Positions 27,753-36,672 of a stretch of 64,000 bases of DNA are shown piece after piece. The notes under the pieces are model-generated. The model had not been told where the DNA came from. It ran no database searches and worked only from the letters and a program-made list of their open reading frames with translations. The stretch lies in contig NZ_JAKUJY010000008.1 in assembly GCF_022664535.1 (NCBI RefSeq), positions 62,001-126,000 of the forward strand, given 5' to 3'. Made by a program: the position numbers and the translations under genes. Every line of letters begins with the position of its first letter. Position 1 is the stretch's first letter. This DNA is from Sphingobium trunci. GTDB lineage: Bacteria > Pseudomonadota > Alphaproteobacteria > Sphingomonadales > Sphingomonadaceae.

Positions 27753-28228
27753 CCGCGCCGCAGCAAGGCCGCGCCCAGCACCAGCATCCCGATCAGCAGC
27801 AGCGCCTGCGCCACCAGGAAGGGCGGCTCCGTGCCGGCCGGGGCCAGGGCATGGAGCGGCGGCACCTTCTGGAAGGCCTGCACCACCAGCACGAACAGGT
27901 TGAGCCACAGCGCCACGGTGGCACTGACGGCATAGACCGCCCTGGCCCAGCGTGCGCGATCGAGCAGGGGCAGCATGGCAAAGGCGGCCAGCAGATCGAT
28001 CGTCGAGATCACCCCCACCCCGATCGCCGGGGTGAAGCCGTGGAAGGGGAAGAGGAAGCCGGTCAGGCTGGTGAGCAGGGTCGTCACCAGGAACACCGCC
28101 TGTGTGCGCGGCACCCACCAGCCCCGCGCCATGGCAGGCAGGGCGATCAGCCCGCTGACGATGGCGATCAGGCTGATGCCGACATGCAGGACAGTGAATT
28201 GCGTGAGCGTCAGGATGGCAAGGATCAT
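27707..28228 (-). CDS. Hypothetical four-helix membrane protein
   Basis: The 173-residue protein has four hydrophobic segments (about 5-30, 45-65, 75-92 and 100-125), with a fifth weaker one near the C-terminus. No family is recognised. It follows an SDR gene after 11 bases, with GGAGAGG before its ATG, so it is co-transcribed with the SDR and hydrolase genes. Its last 15 codons overlap the converging aminotransferase gene. Confidence 0.7.
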   Translation of the reverse strand: MILAILTLTQFTVLHVGISLIAIVSGLIALPAMARGWWVPRTQAVFLVTTLLTSLTGFLFPFHGFTPAIGVGVISTIDLLAAFAMLPLLDRARWARAVYAVSATVALWLNLFVLVVQAFQKVPPLHALAPAGTEPPFLVAQALLLIGMLVLGAALLRRGQASDARKAASRATA

Positions 28229-28239
28229 GGCACCTCTCC

Positions 28240-29034
28240 TCATTCGGCGGCCTGGGCAAGCCCATAGCGGGCCGCCGCATGGGCCAGTGACAGATTGGGC
28301 CGCAACGCCGCGCGGGCGGCCAGATAGGCGTCGAGCTGCGCATTGTCGGGCAGGGCCGGAATGGTGATCGGCTCGCCCATGTCGAACCCGGCGAGCGCCG
28401 CATCGACCATATCGCCCACCTCCATCACCATCGACGCGGGGATTTTGGCGAGCTGTTCCTCGTCCCAGATCGGGGTGCGGGTGATGCCGGGCAGCACGGC
28501 CTGCACATGCACCCCGCGCGGGCCCAACTGCGCCTGCAACGCCTCGGTAAAGGCCAGTACGAAGGCCTTGGTCGCCGGATAGACGGCGGTGAAGGCTTCC
28601 GGCATCAGCGCCGTGACGGAGGTGATGTTGATGATCGCCCCCGCGCCCTTTTCGGCCAGGCGCGGCGCGATGGCGGAACTCAGCCGCGTCACCGCCAGCA
28701 CATTCAGGTCGATCATGCCGGTGAGATAGGCGGGGTCGGTCTCGACGAAGCTCTGCTCCCCCGCAATGCCCGCATTGTTGATCAGGCCGGTGATGCTGCC
28801 ATCGTCCCGCAACCGGGTTTCGATCCGGGCCAGATCGCCGGGCTGCGCCAGATCGGCGGCCAGCACCTCGACATGCACGCCGGTTTCCGCGCGCAGCCGG
28901 TTCGCAAGATCGGCCAGCCTGTCCGCGCGCCGCGCCACCAGGATCAGATTGGCGCCGCGCCGGGCGATCCGGTCGGCATAGACCGCGCCGATCCCGTCCG
29001 ATGCGCCGGTGATGAGGAAAGTCTGCTGGGTCAT
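28240..29034 (-). CDS. Short-chain dehydrogenase/reductase
   Basis: The 264-residue protein is a classical SDR: the cofactor motif TGASDGIG near residues 9-16, NNAG at 86-89, catalytic Ser139, Tyr152 and Lys156 in the YPATK motif. The basic residues after the first strand (VARRADRL) favour NADP(H). The substrate is unknown. It lies between the alpha/beta hydrolase and a membrane-protein gene in a minus-strand cluster, with 55 bases to the hydrolase stop. The start is the ATG at 29034, giving the usual short N-terminus. Confidence 0.92.
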   Translation of the reverse strand: MTQQTFLITGASDGIGAVYADRIARRGANLILVARRADRLADLANRLRAETGVHVEVLAADLAQPGDLARIETRLRDDGSITGLINNAGIAGEQSFVETDPAYLTGMIDLNVLAVTRLSSAIAPRLAEKGAGAIINITSVTALMPEAFTAVYPATKAFVLAFTEALQAQLGPRGVHVQAVLPGITRTPIWDEEQLAKIPASMVMEVGDMVDAALAGFDMGEPITIPALPDNAQLDAYLAARAALRPNLSLAHAAARYGLAQAAE

Positions 29035-29089
29035 GGGTATCTCCTTTAAAAAAGAGCATCCGGGGTGCGAAGGGGCACCCCTTCGCGTC

Positions 29090-29920
29090 TCAGCTGTTGA
29101 TGAAGTCCAGCAGGTCGGCATTGAACCGATCCTGATGCGTCTGCGTCAGTCCATGATCCGCCCCTTCATACACTTTCAGCAGGGCGTGCGACACGATCTT
29201 GATGGTGGAGAGGGCCGATGCGCCGATCGGCACGATCTGGTCGTCGTCGCCATGCAGGACGAGCGTCGGCACATCCACCTTCTTCAGGTCCGCGGTGAAA
29301 TCGCTTTCCGAAAAGGCGCGGATGCTGTCGAGCTGCCCCTTGAGGCCGCCCATCATCCCCTGCCGCCAGAATAGCTCACGGATACCTTCGGACATCACCG
29401 CGCCCTCGCGATTATAGCCGTAGAAGGGAATGGTCAGATCCTTGAAGAACTGGCTGCGATTGTCGAACGTGCCCTTGCGGATGCCGTCGAACACGGTGAT
29501 GGGCAGGCCGCCGGGATTGGCCTCGGTCCTCAGCATCAGCGGCGGCACGGCACCGATCAGCGCGAGCTTCGCCACCCGCTTCGTGCCATGGCGCCCGACA
29601 TAGCGGGTGACTTCGCCGCCGCCGGTCGAATGGCCGACGAGGATGACGTCATGCAGGTCGAGCGCTTCGATCAGATCGCCCAGATCGTCGGCATATTGGT
29701 CCATATTATTATTGTCCCACACCTGGTCCGAACGGCCATGGCTGCGGCGGTCATGGGCGATGGTGCGAAAGCCCTGATCGGCGAAAAACACCATCTGCGC
29801 GTCCCAGGCATCGGCGGAAAGCGGCCAGCCATGGGAGAAGATGACCGGCTGCCCGTCGCGCGGCCCCCAATCCTTGTAGAAGATGCGGGTGCCGTCCTGC
29901 GTGCTGATGAAATGGCTCAT
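29090..29920 (-). CDS. Alpha/beta hydrolase, cofactor-free haloperoxidase type
   Basis: The 276-residue enzyme has the triad of non-heme chloroperoxidases and related esterases: Ser98 in GHSTGG, Asp227 in [10 protein letters not shown], and His256 in EGADHGL. The oxyanion strand [14 protein letters not shown] is typical. Members act as esterases and, with peracids, as perhydrolases, so the haloperoxidase name says little about the real substrate. It is the first gene of the minus-strand cluster and is divergent from the GlxA-type regulator, 140 bases away, a likely controller. Confidence 0.92.
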   Translation of the reverse strand: MSHFISTQDGTRIFYKDWGPRDGQPVIFSHGWPLSADAWDAQMVFFADQGFRTIAHDRRSHGRSDQVWDNNNMDQYADDLGDLIEALDLHDVILVGHSTGGGEVTRYVGRHGTKRVAKLALIGAVPPLMLRTEANPGGLPITVFDGIRKGTFDNRSQFFKDLTIPFYGYNREGAVMSEGIRELFWRQGMMGGLKGQLDSIRAFSESDFTADLKKVDVPTLVLHGDDDQIVPIGASALSTIKIVSHALLKVYEGADHGLTQTHQDRFNADLLDFINS

Positions 29921-30061
29921 GGTGAAATCCCTTCTTCGGTGCGGAAGGGCGTCCGTCGCGCCCTGATGCTTGCGTTTTTACGGCAGCGGGGTGATGCTCG
30001 GGATTGGCGGAACCGACATTAAACGGGCCGATTCCGACATCGCATCAGAGGAAGCATGCAC

Positions 30062-31051
30062 ATGACCACCAGCGACGCACCAAAGGCGGAAGTCGGACTG
30101 ATCCTCTATCCCGGCTGCCAGCTTGCGATGATCCACGGCATGACCGACCTGCTGGCGATCGCCGGGCATTTTTCGCGCGAGCATGGCGGGCCGATCCTGC
30201 GCGTCAGCCATTGGCAGCTCGATGATCGGGGCGGCTTCACCCGCGCCCACGACACCCATGAGGCGCTGGGCGACCGGGGCACACCCGAAATCTGGCTGAT
30301 CCCCGGCCGCCTCTCCGGCCCGCCCGGCATAGAGGAATCGGCGCCCTATGCCCGCTGGCTGCTTGACCGCCATGCGCAGGGCGCGACCCTGGCATCCAAT
30401 TGCGGCGGCGCCTTCATGCTGGCGGCGACCGGCCTGCTCAACGGCCGCCCGGCGACCACGCACTGGCTGTTCGCCGAGTCCTTTCGAGCGCGCTTCCCCG
30501 ATGTCCGGCTCGACTGCGACCGGATGGTGATCGACGATGGCGACATCATCACCGCGGGCGGGCTGATGGCGTGGACCGATCTGGGGCTACGGCTGGTGGA
30601 CCGGCTTCTGGGGCCGACGGTGATGCTCGACACCGGCAAATTCCTGCTGGTCGATCCGGCGGGCCGCGAACAGCGCCATTATGCCCGCTTCGTTCCGCGC
30701 ATGACCCATGGCGACGAGCCGATATTGAAGGCCCAGCATTGGCTCGCCGGCCACGAGACGAAGGCCATCAGCGTGCGCGACATGGCGGCGCGGATCGGCA
30801 TGGAGGAGCGCACCTTCCAGCGCCGGTTCAAGGCCGCCACCGCCATGACGCCGATCGAATATGTCCAACATCTGCGTGTCGCCAGGGCCCGCGAACTGCT
30901 CGAATTCACGCGCCGCCCCGTCGACCAGATCGCCTGGAGCGTCGGCTATGAGGATGCCGCCGCCTTCCGCAAGCTGTTCCACCGCCTGATCGGCCTGTCG
31001 CCCGGCGATTACCGCCAGCGCTTCGCCGCGCCCAGCGCGCAGGCGGCATGA
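30062..31051 (+). CDS. GlxA family transcriptional regulator
   Basis: The 329-residue protein joins an N-terminal DJ-1/PfpI-like domain (about residues 10-185, with ASNCGGAFMLAATGLLNG where the nucleophile elbow would be) to a C-terminal AraC-type DNA-binding domain (about 215-325, two helix-turn-helix motifs: ISVRDMAARIGMEERTFQRRFKAATAMTP and DQIAWSVGYEDAAAFRKLFHRLIGLSP). It is divergent from the hydrolase-SDR-membrane-protein cluster and probably activates it; this is inference. The ATG at 30062 has AGGAAG seven to eight bases upstream. Confidence 0.9.
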   Translation: MTTSDAPKAEVGLILYPGCQLAMIHGMTDLLAIAGHFSREHGGPILRVSHWQLDDRGGFTRAHDTHEALGDRGTPEIWLIPGRLSGPPGIEESAPYARWLLDRHAQGATLASNCGGAFMLAATGLLNGRPATTHWLFAESFRARFPDVRLDCDRMVIDDGDIITAGGLMAWTDLGLRLVDRLLGPTVMLDTGKFLLVDPAGREQRHYARFVPRMTHGDEPILKAQHWLAGHETKAISVRDMAARIGMEERTFQRRFKAATAMTPIEYVQHLRVARARELLEFTRRPVDQIAWSVGYEDAAAFRKLFHRLIGLSPGDYRQRFAAPSAQAA

Positions 31052-31113
31052 GAAGGCTTGCGGCGACGAAGCCAGGCCGTTAGGTTCACCTTTCGTTCCA
31101 TAAAGGGGTTTTC

Positions 31114-32547
31114 ATGGACAGCCTGGCCGTCATTCTCGTCATCGTCGCGCTGGTCGCCGGGCTTGGGCTGGGCTGGTGGTTGGGCGGCCGGGCCGTGGCG
31201 CCGCTGACCGCCGAAAAGGCCGAGCTTGCCTCCCGGCTGGAGACCGCCAGCGCCCAGCGCAATGCCGCCTTGCAGGAATTGGTGGTGGCGCAGGATCGCG
31301 CCGCGCAGGCGGCGGACCTCGCGCAAAAGCTCGATGCGGAGCGGGCCGCGCGCGAACTGGCGGCGCGCGATCTCGCCGCCCTGCGCTCCGACACGCAGGC
31401 GCGGGCCGAGGCCTTCGAAGCGCAGATCGCCGCGCTCAAGGACGCCAAGGAGCAGCTTTCCGCCCAGTTCAGCGAAATCGGCGGCAAGCTGCTGCATCAG
31501 GCGCAGAGCCATTTCCTCGAACGCGCCGACCAGCGCATGACGCAGGCGCATGAAAAGAGCGAGGCGCAGCTCAGGCAATTGCTCCACCCGGTCAACGAGA
31601 CGATCCAGCGCTACGACCAGAAGATCACCCAGATCGAACAGCAGCGCACCGAAGCCTATGGCATTTTGCGCGGCGAGATCGAATCGATGAAGTCGGGGCA
31701 GGAAGCGGTGCGCGCCGAGGCCCAGCGGCTGGTCGATTCGCTTCGCCACGCCCCCAAGGCGCGCGGCCGCTGGGGCGAGCAGCAGTTGCGCAACGTGCTC
31801 GAAACCTGCGGTCTTTCCGAACATGTCGATTTCGAGACCGAGGTCAGCGTGGCGGGCGAGGATGGCCGCCTGCGCCCCGACGCGATCCTGCGCGTTCCGG
31901 GCGGGCGGGCGCTGGTGATCGACGCCAAAGTGTCGCTGAACGCCTATCAGGATGCCTATGGCGCGGATGGCGACGAGGAGAGGAAGCGGTTTCTCAACGC
32001 CCACGCCGCCGCCATGCGCGCCCATGTCGAGACGCTGGGCCGCAAAAGCTATGCCGACCAGTTCGACGAGGCGCCCGACTATGTGATCATGTTCGTGCCG
32101 GGCGAGCATTTCCTTTCCGCCGCGCTGGAACATGATCCGCAGCTTTGGGACCATGCCTTCGGCAAGCGGGTGCTGCTGGCGACGCCGACCAACCTCATCG
32201 CCATCGCCCGCACCGTCGCGGCCGTGTGGCGGCAGGAGAAGATGGCGGACGAAGCCAAGCGAATCGGCATGCTGGGCAAGGAGCTTTACGAACGGCTGGC
32301 GGCGGCGGCGGGTTCGCTCAAGAAGCTGGGCAACCGCCTCAACGGCGCCGTAGGGGATTACAACGCCTTCGTGGGCAGCTTCGAGGGCCGCGTGCTGGTG
32401 ACGGGCCGCAAGCTGCGCGACCTCAACATCGAAACCGGCGGCAAGGAACTGGAGCAACTGGAACCGGTGGAAGCGCTGGTCCGCGAACCCGCCTCCCCCG
32501 AAGCCCTGCGCGCCCTGCCCGAAACATTGCCCGACGCGGCCGAATAG
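31114..32547 (+). CDS. rmuC: DNA recombination protein RmuC
   Basis: RmuC homologues limit inversions at short repeats, and the family resembles restriction-like nucleases. The 477-residue protein has an N-terminal TM helix (residues about 6-26), a long coiled coil (about 35-195, containing the LRSDTQARAEAFEAQIAALK region) and the RmuC domain (about 200-440, with ARGRWGEQQLRNVLE, RPDAILRVPGGRALVIDAKVSLNAY and YVIMFVPGEHFL). It appears monocistronic. After its stop is a REP-like hairpin. Confidence 0.93.
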   Translation: MDSLAVILVIVALVAGLGLGWWLGGRAVAPLTAEKAELASRLETASAQRNAALQELVVAQDRAAQAADLAQKLDAERAARELAARDLAALRSDTQARAEAFEAQIAALKDAKEQLSAQFSEIGGKLLHQAQSHFLERADQRMTQAHEKSEAQLRQLLHPVNETIQRYDQKITQIEQQRTEAYGILRGEIESMKSGQEAVRAEAQRLVDSLRHAPKARGRWGEQQLRNVLETCGLSEHVDFETEVSVAGEDGRLRPDAILRVPGGRALVIDAKVSLNAYQDAYGADGDEERKRFLNAHAAAMRAHVETLGRKSYADQFDEAPDYVIMFVPGEHFLSAALEHDPQLWDHAFGKRVLLATPTNLIAIARTVAAVWRQEKMADEAKRIGMLGKELYERLAAAAGSLKKLGNRLNGAVGDYNAFVGSFEGRVLVTGRKLRDLNIETGGKELEQLEPVEALVREPASPEALRALPETLPDAAE

Positions 32548-32576
32548 GTTGGATTCCAGCCGTCGCGATCTTCGTC

Positions 32577-32597
32577 ATCCCGGACTTGATCCGGGAT
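32577..32597. repeat. REP-like hairpin after rmuC
   Basis: Arms ATCCCGGA and TCCGGGAT flank CTTGA. The sequence belongs to the common sphingomonad palindromic repeat of the type CCCGGACTTGATCCGGG. It lacks a T-run. Confidence 0.75.
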
Positions 32598-32788
32598 CCC
32601 GCTTTTCTACTGCATTGTCCGACCAAATGGACATGGAACTCCGAATTCGGTCCGGAATTGCGAGATGGAATATCCTGAAAGAACTATCTGAAGACGTTAG
32701 CTCTCCAAAAATCCCGATTACGACATTGAGTTTCGCGTCGAATAGCGCAACAGAGCCATGCTAGTCGCGATTGATTGTAGGGGTAGTC

Positions 32789-33478
32789 ATGGGCGCTCAA
32801 CCTAAAGCTTTCTATTCGGTAACGGCCCTAGCACTTGTGGTATTTCTGACGAGTTTCTCATTCGGAGCAAAGCGATTTACATATAAGATGACGACAGAGA
32901 TAGTCATCGATGGTGTGAAGTTTTCTGGATCAGCAGTTAGGCAGATCTTTATCAGCGAGAACTATGGCCCAATGGCGGGCGCACCCTATCGCGCGAGGAC
33001 GCATGGTGAAGCCGTTGTTGTAGACATGGGGAGGTTGGGCAAAGCGTTTACGTTGCTAAACCGAGTCGAGCCTGATGAAGGCGTGACATATGGCAACGGA
33101 TGTACAGGTGACGCCGTGGCTAACTACATCGTCGCGCGCATGAAAAACAGTACCGACTGCTCGGATTCAATAGAATATATAAATCGTTTCAAAAATGTCA
33201 AAAGGACTTTGGAATTTTTTGGGCCAACCGTTCCTACTACCATCCGTTTCAACGACATCAGCAATCCGAAAACAGTGAATTACTTGAACAAAGATTACAA
33301 GTTACGTTACTTTCTTTCTGCTTCTGATGAGATACCGACACGCAGAATATTTTCAGATATCCCTTGGCTTTCCCATTTCTTCGGAAAACGGCTAGATGAT
33401 GGTCCACTGGAGAAAGTGGGAACTCTTCCATCCCTTATCGAAGGTTCTGAATTTAGCAGCGAACCTCCGTCCGGTTAG
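32789..33478 (+). CDS. AT-rich orphan gene, hypothetical exported protein
   Basis: This 229-residue protein matches nothing recognised. It has an N-terminal hydrophobic segment (about residues 8-26, LALVVFLTSFSFGAKRF) that may be a signal peptide or anchor, two cysteines near the middle (GNGCTGD and STDCSDS) and a C-terminal region rich in phenylalanine and aromatic residues. Its base composition is clearly lower in GC than all neighbours, and runs such as GAATATATAAATCG occur. The ATG at 32789 follows GGGGTAG, and an in-frame TTG lies at 32771. Recent transfer is likely. No transposase or repeat flanks it. Confidence 0.6.
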   Translation: MGAQPKAFYSVTALALVVFLTSFSFGAKRFTYKMTTEIVIDGVKFSGSAVRQIFISENYGPMAGAPYRARTHGEAVVVDMGRLGKAFTLLNRVEPDEGVTYGNGCTGDAVANYIVARMKNSTDCSDSIEYINRFKNVKRTLEFFGPTVPTTIRFNDISNPKTVNYLNKDYKLRYFLSASDEIPTRRIFSDIPWLSHFFGKRLDDGPLEKVGTLPSLIEGSEFSSEPPSG

Positions 33479-33621
33479 GAGGGATAACTCACGCGTTCCC
33501 GGTTAAATGTTTTGCATGAGAGCGCCTTTAACCGGCCAATCCCTATTCATCACGCCGTCAGAGCAATAACCAACCCGCCCTCATTTGCCCAAGATCGCCA
33601 CAACTGGCATGAGCGCCAGTC

Positions 33622-34251
33622 ATGAAACGCATCGGCCTTCTCGGCGGCTCCTTCAACCCGGCGCATGACGGGCATCGCGCCATTTCCCTGTTCGCGGCGG
33701 ATGCGCTGAAGCTCGACGAAGTCTGGTGGCTGGTCTCGCCCGGCAATCCGTTGAAGCCCAGGGCCGGCATGGCGCGCCTGCCCGCCCGCCTCGCCCACGC
33801 CCGGAAAGTCGCGCGCCGGGTGCGAATCCGCCCGACCGCCATCGAGCAGCATCTCGGCACCCGCTACACGGTCGATACGCTGAAGGCGCTCCGCCAGCGC
33901 TATCCCCGCCATCGCTTCCTCTGGCTGATGGGCGCGGACAATCTGGCGCAATTCGGCCAGTGGAGGGACTGGCGCGGCATAGCCCGAACAATGCCCATTG
34001 CCGTCATCGCCCGCCCCGGCTATGATAGGGCTGCCCGTGGCTCACCGGCCATGAGCTGGCTGCGGCGCTTCGTCCGGCCCGCGCGCCAGAGTGCAGACTG
34101 GACGGATTGGAGACTTCCGGCGCTCGTGCTTTTGCGCTTTCGCCCTGATCCAAGATCGGCGACCCTGTTGCGGCAGGCAGACCCCCTCTGGCATCGCGAA
34201 TATAATGAAACGCGTGTGCGCGATCCGCTCACGCGCCGGATGATCGTCTAG
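33622..34251 (+). CDS. nadD: Nicotinate-nucleotide adenylyltransferase
   Basis: NadD adenylates nicotinate mononucleotide in NAD synthesis. The 209-residue product has the nucleotidyltransferase motif FNPAHDGH (HxGH type), WLVSPGNPLK, and the MGADNLAQF segment, with the C-terminal ISSTxxR-type motif replaced by ETRVRDPLTRRMIV. Order nadD-rsfS-rlmH, with the EnvC-like gene and ctpA after them, is conserved in alphaproteobacteria. It starts about 140 bases after the AT-rich orphan gene. Confidence 0.95.
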   Translation: MKRIGLLGGSFNPAHDGHRAISLFAADALKLDEVWWLVSPGNPLKPRAGMARLPARLAHARKVARRVRIRPTAIEQHLGTRYTVDTLKALRQRYPRHRFLWLMGADNLAQFGQWRDWRGIARTMPIAVIARPGYDRAARGSPAMSWLRRFVRPARQSADWTDWRLPALVLLRFRPDPRSATLLRQADPLWHREYNETRVRDPLTRRMIV

Positions 34252-34263
34252 AATGGAGCACTT

Positions 34264-34668
34264 TTGACCAGACCGAACCCCGCCAACGACACGGCCCAGA
34301 CCCTTATGGTTCCCGGTGCCGACAGCGTTGCCGCCCTGCATGACCTTGTCCTGAAATCGCTGGACGATGACCAGGCGCAGGAAACCATCTCGATCCCCCT
34401 CGAAGGCAAAAGCAGCATCGCCGACCATATGGTGATCGCCAGCGGCCGTTCCTCGCGCCAGGTCGCATCCATGGCGCAGAAGCTGGCCGAGCGCATCAAA
34501 CAGGCGACCGGCCGCTCCGCGCGTGTCGAGGGCCTGCCGGTGGCCGACTGGGTGCTGATCGACGCGGGCGACGTCATCGTCCACCTGTTCCGCCCCGAAG
34601 TGCGCAGCTTCTACAATCTGGAACGGATGTGGGGCTTCGTCGACGCGCCGGTGGCGGGCACCGCCTGA
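34264..34668 (+). CDS. rsfS: Ribosome silencing factor RsfS
   Basis: RsfS binds ribosomal protein L14 and blocks joining of the subunits in starved or stationary cells. The 134-residue protein has the Oligomerisation/RsfS motif core DHMVIASGRSSRQVASMAQKL, DWVLIDAGDVIVHLFRPEVRSFYNLERMW. The start is taken as TTG at 34264 because GGAG lies five bases upstream; an ATG at 34306 would lose the region before VAALHD. It follows nadD by 12 bases. Confidence 0.93.
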   Translation: MTRPNPANDTAQTLMVPGADSVAALHDLVLKSLDDDQAQETISIPLEGKSSIADHMVIASGRSSRQVASMAQKLAERIKQATGRSARVEGLPVADWVLIDAGDVIVHLFRPEVRSFYNLERMWGFVDAPVAGTA

Positions 34669-34712
34669 ACCGGCCTTCGACAAGCCTGTCCTGAACGGTT
34701 AGGAGGAGCGCC

Positions 34713-35135
34713 ATGCTCCTCCACATCATCGCGCGCGGAAAGATCGGGCGCTCGCCCGAAGCGGACCTTGTCGACCGCTATGTCAAGCGGCTGACCATGC
34801 CGTTCCGGATCACCGAAATGCCCGACCGGGGCGGCAGGCTGCCCCCGGCCCCGCCCGGCACCGTCACCGTGATGCTGGATGAGAAAGGCAGGCAAATCGG
34901 CTCCCTCGACTTCGCCAGGCGCATCGAAGGGTGGCGCGACGGCGGCAAGCGCGAATGCCGTTTCCTGATCGGTGCGGCCGACGGCTTCGACGATGCGGAA
35001 CGGGCCAATGCCGACCTGCTGATCGCCTTCGGCGCGATGACATGGCCGCACATGATGGCCCGCGCGATGCTGGCCGAACAATTGTGGCGCGCCTGCTCCA
35101 TCCTCTCGGGGCATCCCTATCATCGCGAGGGTTGA
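34713..35135 (+). CDS. rlmH: 23S rRNA (pseudouridine1915-N3)-methyltransferase RlmH
   Basis: RlmH methylates pseudouridine 1915 in helix 69 of 23S rRNA on the assembled 70S ribosome. The 140-residue SPOUT protein starts MLLHIIARGKIG and contains LDEKGRQIGSLDFAR, the FLIGAADGF SAM-knot segment (GGADG in many relatives), and the C-terminal LAEQLWRACSILSGHPYHR. Length is slightly below the usual 155 but complete. It follows rsfS by 44 bases, which include a CTTCGACAAGCCTGTCCTG REP fragment. Confidence 0.94.
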   Translation: MLLHIIARGKIGRSPEADLVDRYVKRLTMPFRITEMPDRGGRLPPAPPGTVTVMLDEKGRQIGSLDFARRIEGWRDGGKRECRFLIGAADGFDDAERANADLLIAFGAMTWPHMMARAMLAEQLWRACSILSGHPYHREG

Positions 35136-35233
35136 GCAAGTCTCGACAGGTCCGAAGATTTCCGGCTAGATCATTTTCGAAGCAGGCGGCATCCCCTGCT
35201 GGCTCGGAAAGATGCGGAAAACCGAAGACGAAC

Positions 35234-35392
35234 AATGTGTGGGGATAGAGTTCAGGGTGAGGCGAGCCGAAGTCCAGCGCAGCTAAAATGGCGGATTTCG
35301 AGAACCGGCGCGGAGCGACCTGCAGGTCGTGAGCACGGGAAGCGCACAAAGCCGTCATTTGCAGCCCGCCCTGGGCTGAATCCCCACACATT
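35234..35392. repeat. 159-bp element with 13-bp perfect inverted terminal repeats
   Basis: The ends are AATGTGTGGGGAT (35234-35246) and its exact inverse ATCCCCACACATT (35380-35392). Inside, AAATGGCGG pairs with CCGTCATTT with one mismatch and the perfect 12-base palindrome GACCTGCAGGTC (35317-35328) sits near the centre, so the whole element can fold into one long imperfect hairpin. It holds no reading frame of interest. It looks like a non-autonomous mobile element (MITE or REP cluster) or a structured RNA; no target-site duplication is seen at its borders. Confidence 0.7.
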
Positions 35393-35429
35393 CTAGTCAG
35401 CGACAGGGGGCTAGTCAGGCGACAGGGGG
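35393..35429. repeat. Tandem 18/19-bp duplication before the EnvC-like gene
   Basis: CTAGTCAGCGACAGGGGG is followed at once by CTAGTCAGGCGACAGGGGG, differing by one inserted G. Each copy carries an AGGGGG that can act as Shine-Dalgarno, and the second lies seven bases before the GTG start. Confidence 0.85.
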
Positions 35430-35436
35430 CATATCG

Positions 35437-36672
35437 GTGAAGCGCACAGCCATGATCGCGGCAATCGCAGCCAGCGCGGCGACCATCGCCGCGCCGCGCC
35501 TGCCCGCCGCCGATGGCCAGTCGATCATCCTGCCCGGCACCGCGGGCACCAGCCTGAGCGAGGAACAATCCGCGCTGAAGGCCGCCCGCCGCCAGTCGGA
35601 GGAAGCGCGCGACCGCTCCGAACGGCTGGAACGCCAGGCCGCGCTCGCCCGCGACGAAGCCGATCAGGCCCGCCGCCGCGCCGCCGCCATGGCCGCCCGC
35701 ATCCAGCAGGCCGAAGCCGACATCCAGGCGGCGCAGGCCCGCATCGCCATCATCGCCCGGCTCCAGCAGGCACAGGCCGCCCGTCTCGCGGCGAAACAGG
35801 AACCCGTCGTCCGCCTGACCGCCGCCTTGCAGATGATGGCGCAACGGCCGCTGGCGCTGGCGCTGGTCCAGCCCGGATCGATCAGCGACGCCATCCACAT
35901 GCGCGCGGTGCTGGGACAGGTGCTGCCGGTCATCCGCGAACGCACGGCGGGCCTGCGGGCCGAACTGGACCGCAGCCGCGCCCTGCGCGCGACGGCCGAG
36001 CAGGCGGCCGATTCGCTGGCGCAAAGCCAGCAGGAACTGAAGCAGCGGCAGGCCGCGCTCCAGACGCTGGAGGCGCGGAAAAGGCTGGCGGCGCAGGATT
36101 ACCGCGCCAATGCCGACCTGGAAAGCGACCGCGCCCTGGCCCTGGGCGAACGGGCGCGCGACATCGTCGACCTGATGGACAGGCTGGAGGCGGCGGGCGA
36201 CCTGCGCGAGCGGCTGGCGGCGCTGCCCGGCCCGCTGCCGCGTCCAGCCCGTCCCGACCAGGCGCTGGCGCCCGCCCCGCAAAGCCGGCCCGGCCCCAGC
36301 GCCCCGCCCCCCTACCGCCTGCCGGTCGTCGGCCAGCTCGTGACCGGCATGGGCGAAGTGTCGGAAAGCGGCATCCGCTCGCGCGGCCTCACCATCGTCA
36401 CCCGCCCCGAAGCGCTGGCGGTGGCGCCGACGGGGGGCCGCATCGTCTTCGCCGGGCCCTATCGCGGCTATGGGCAGATCGTCATCATCGACCATGGCGG
36501 CGGCTGGACGACCCTCATCACCGGCCTGCTGCGCCTCAACGCCACGGTGGGCGACATCTTGCGGCAGGGCGACCCGATCGGCAATGCAGGCCCCGGCCGC
36601 CCCAGCATCACCGTCGAACTGCGCCGCAACGGCCGGCCGGTGGACATCGTGCCGCTCATCGGACGGGGATGA
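35437..36672 (+). CDS. EnvC-like murein hydrolase activator (degenerate M23 domain)
   Basis: EnvC-type proteins activate amidases that split the septal wall. The 411-residue product has a signal peptide (about residues 1-24), a long coiled coil (about 38-240, Arg/Ala/Gln-rich) and a C-terminal LytM/M23 domain (about 300-408). Zinc-binding residues of active M23 peptidases are missing: the HxGxD-type site is SRGLTIV and the HxH site is ITGLLRL, so it should be a non-catalytic activator like EnvC. The start is a GTG. It follows rlmH and precedes ctpA, a usual alphaproteobacterial order. Confidence 0.85.
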   Translation: MKRTAMIAAIAASAATIAAPRLPAADGQSIILPGTAGTSLSEEQSALKAARRQSEEARDRSERLERQAALARDEADQARRRAAAMAARIQQAEADIQAAQARIAIIARLQQAQAARLAAKQEPVVRLTAALQMMAQRPLALALVQPGSISDAIHMRAVLGQVLPVIRERTAGLRAELDRSRALRATAEQAADSLAQSQQELKQRQAALQTLEARKRLAAQDYRANADLESDRALALGERARDIVDLMDRLEAAGDLRERLAALPGPLPRPARPDQALAPAPQSRPGPSAPPPYRLPVVGQLVTGMGEVSESGIRSRGLTIVTRPEALAVAPTGGRIVFAGPYRGYGQIVIIDHGGGWTTLITGLLRLNATVGDILRQGDPIGNAGPGRPSITVELRRNGRPVDIVPLIGRG

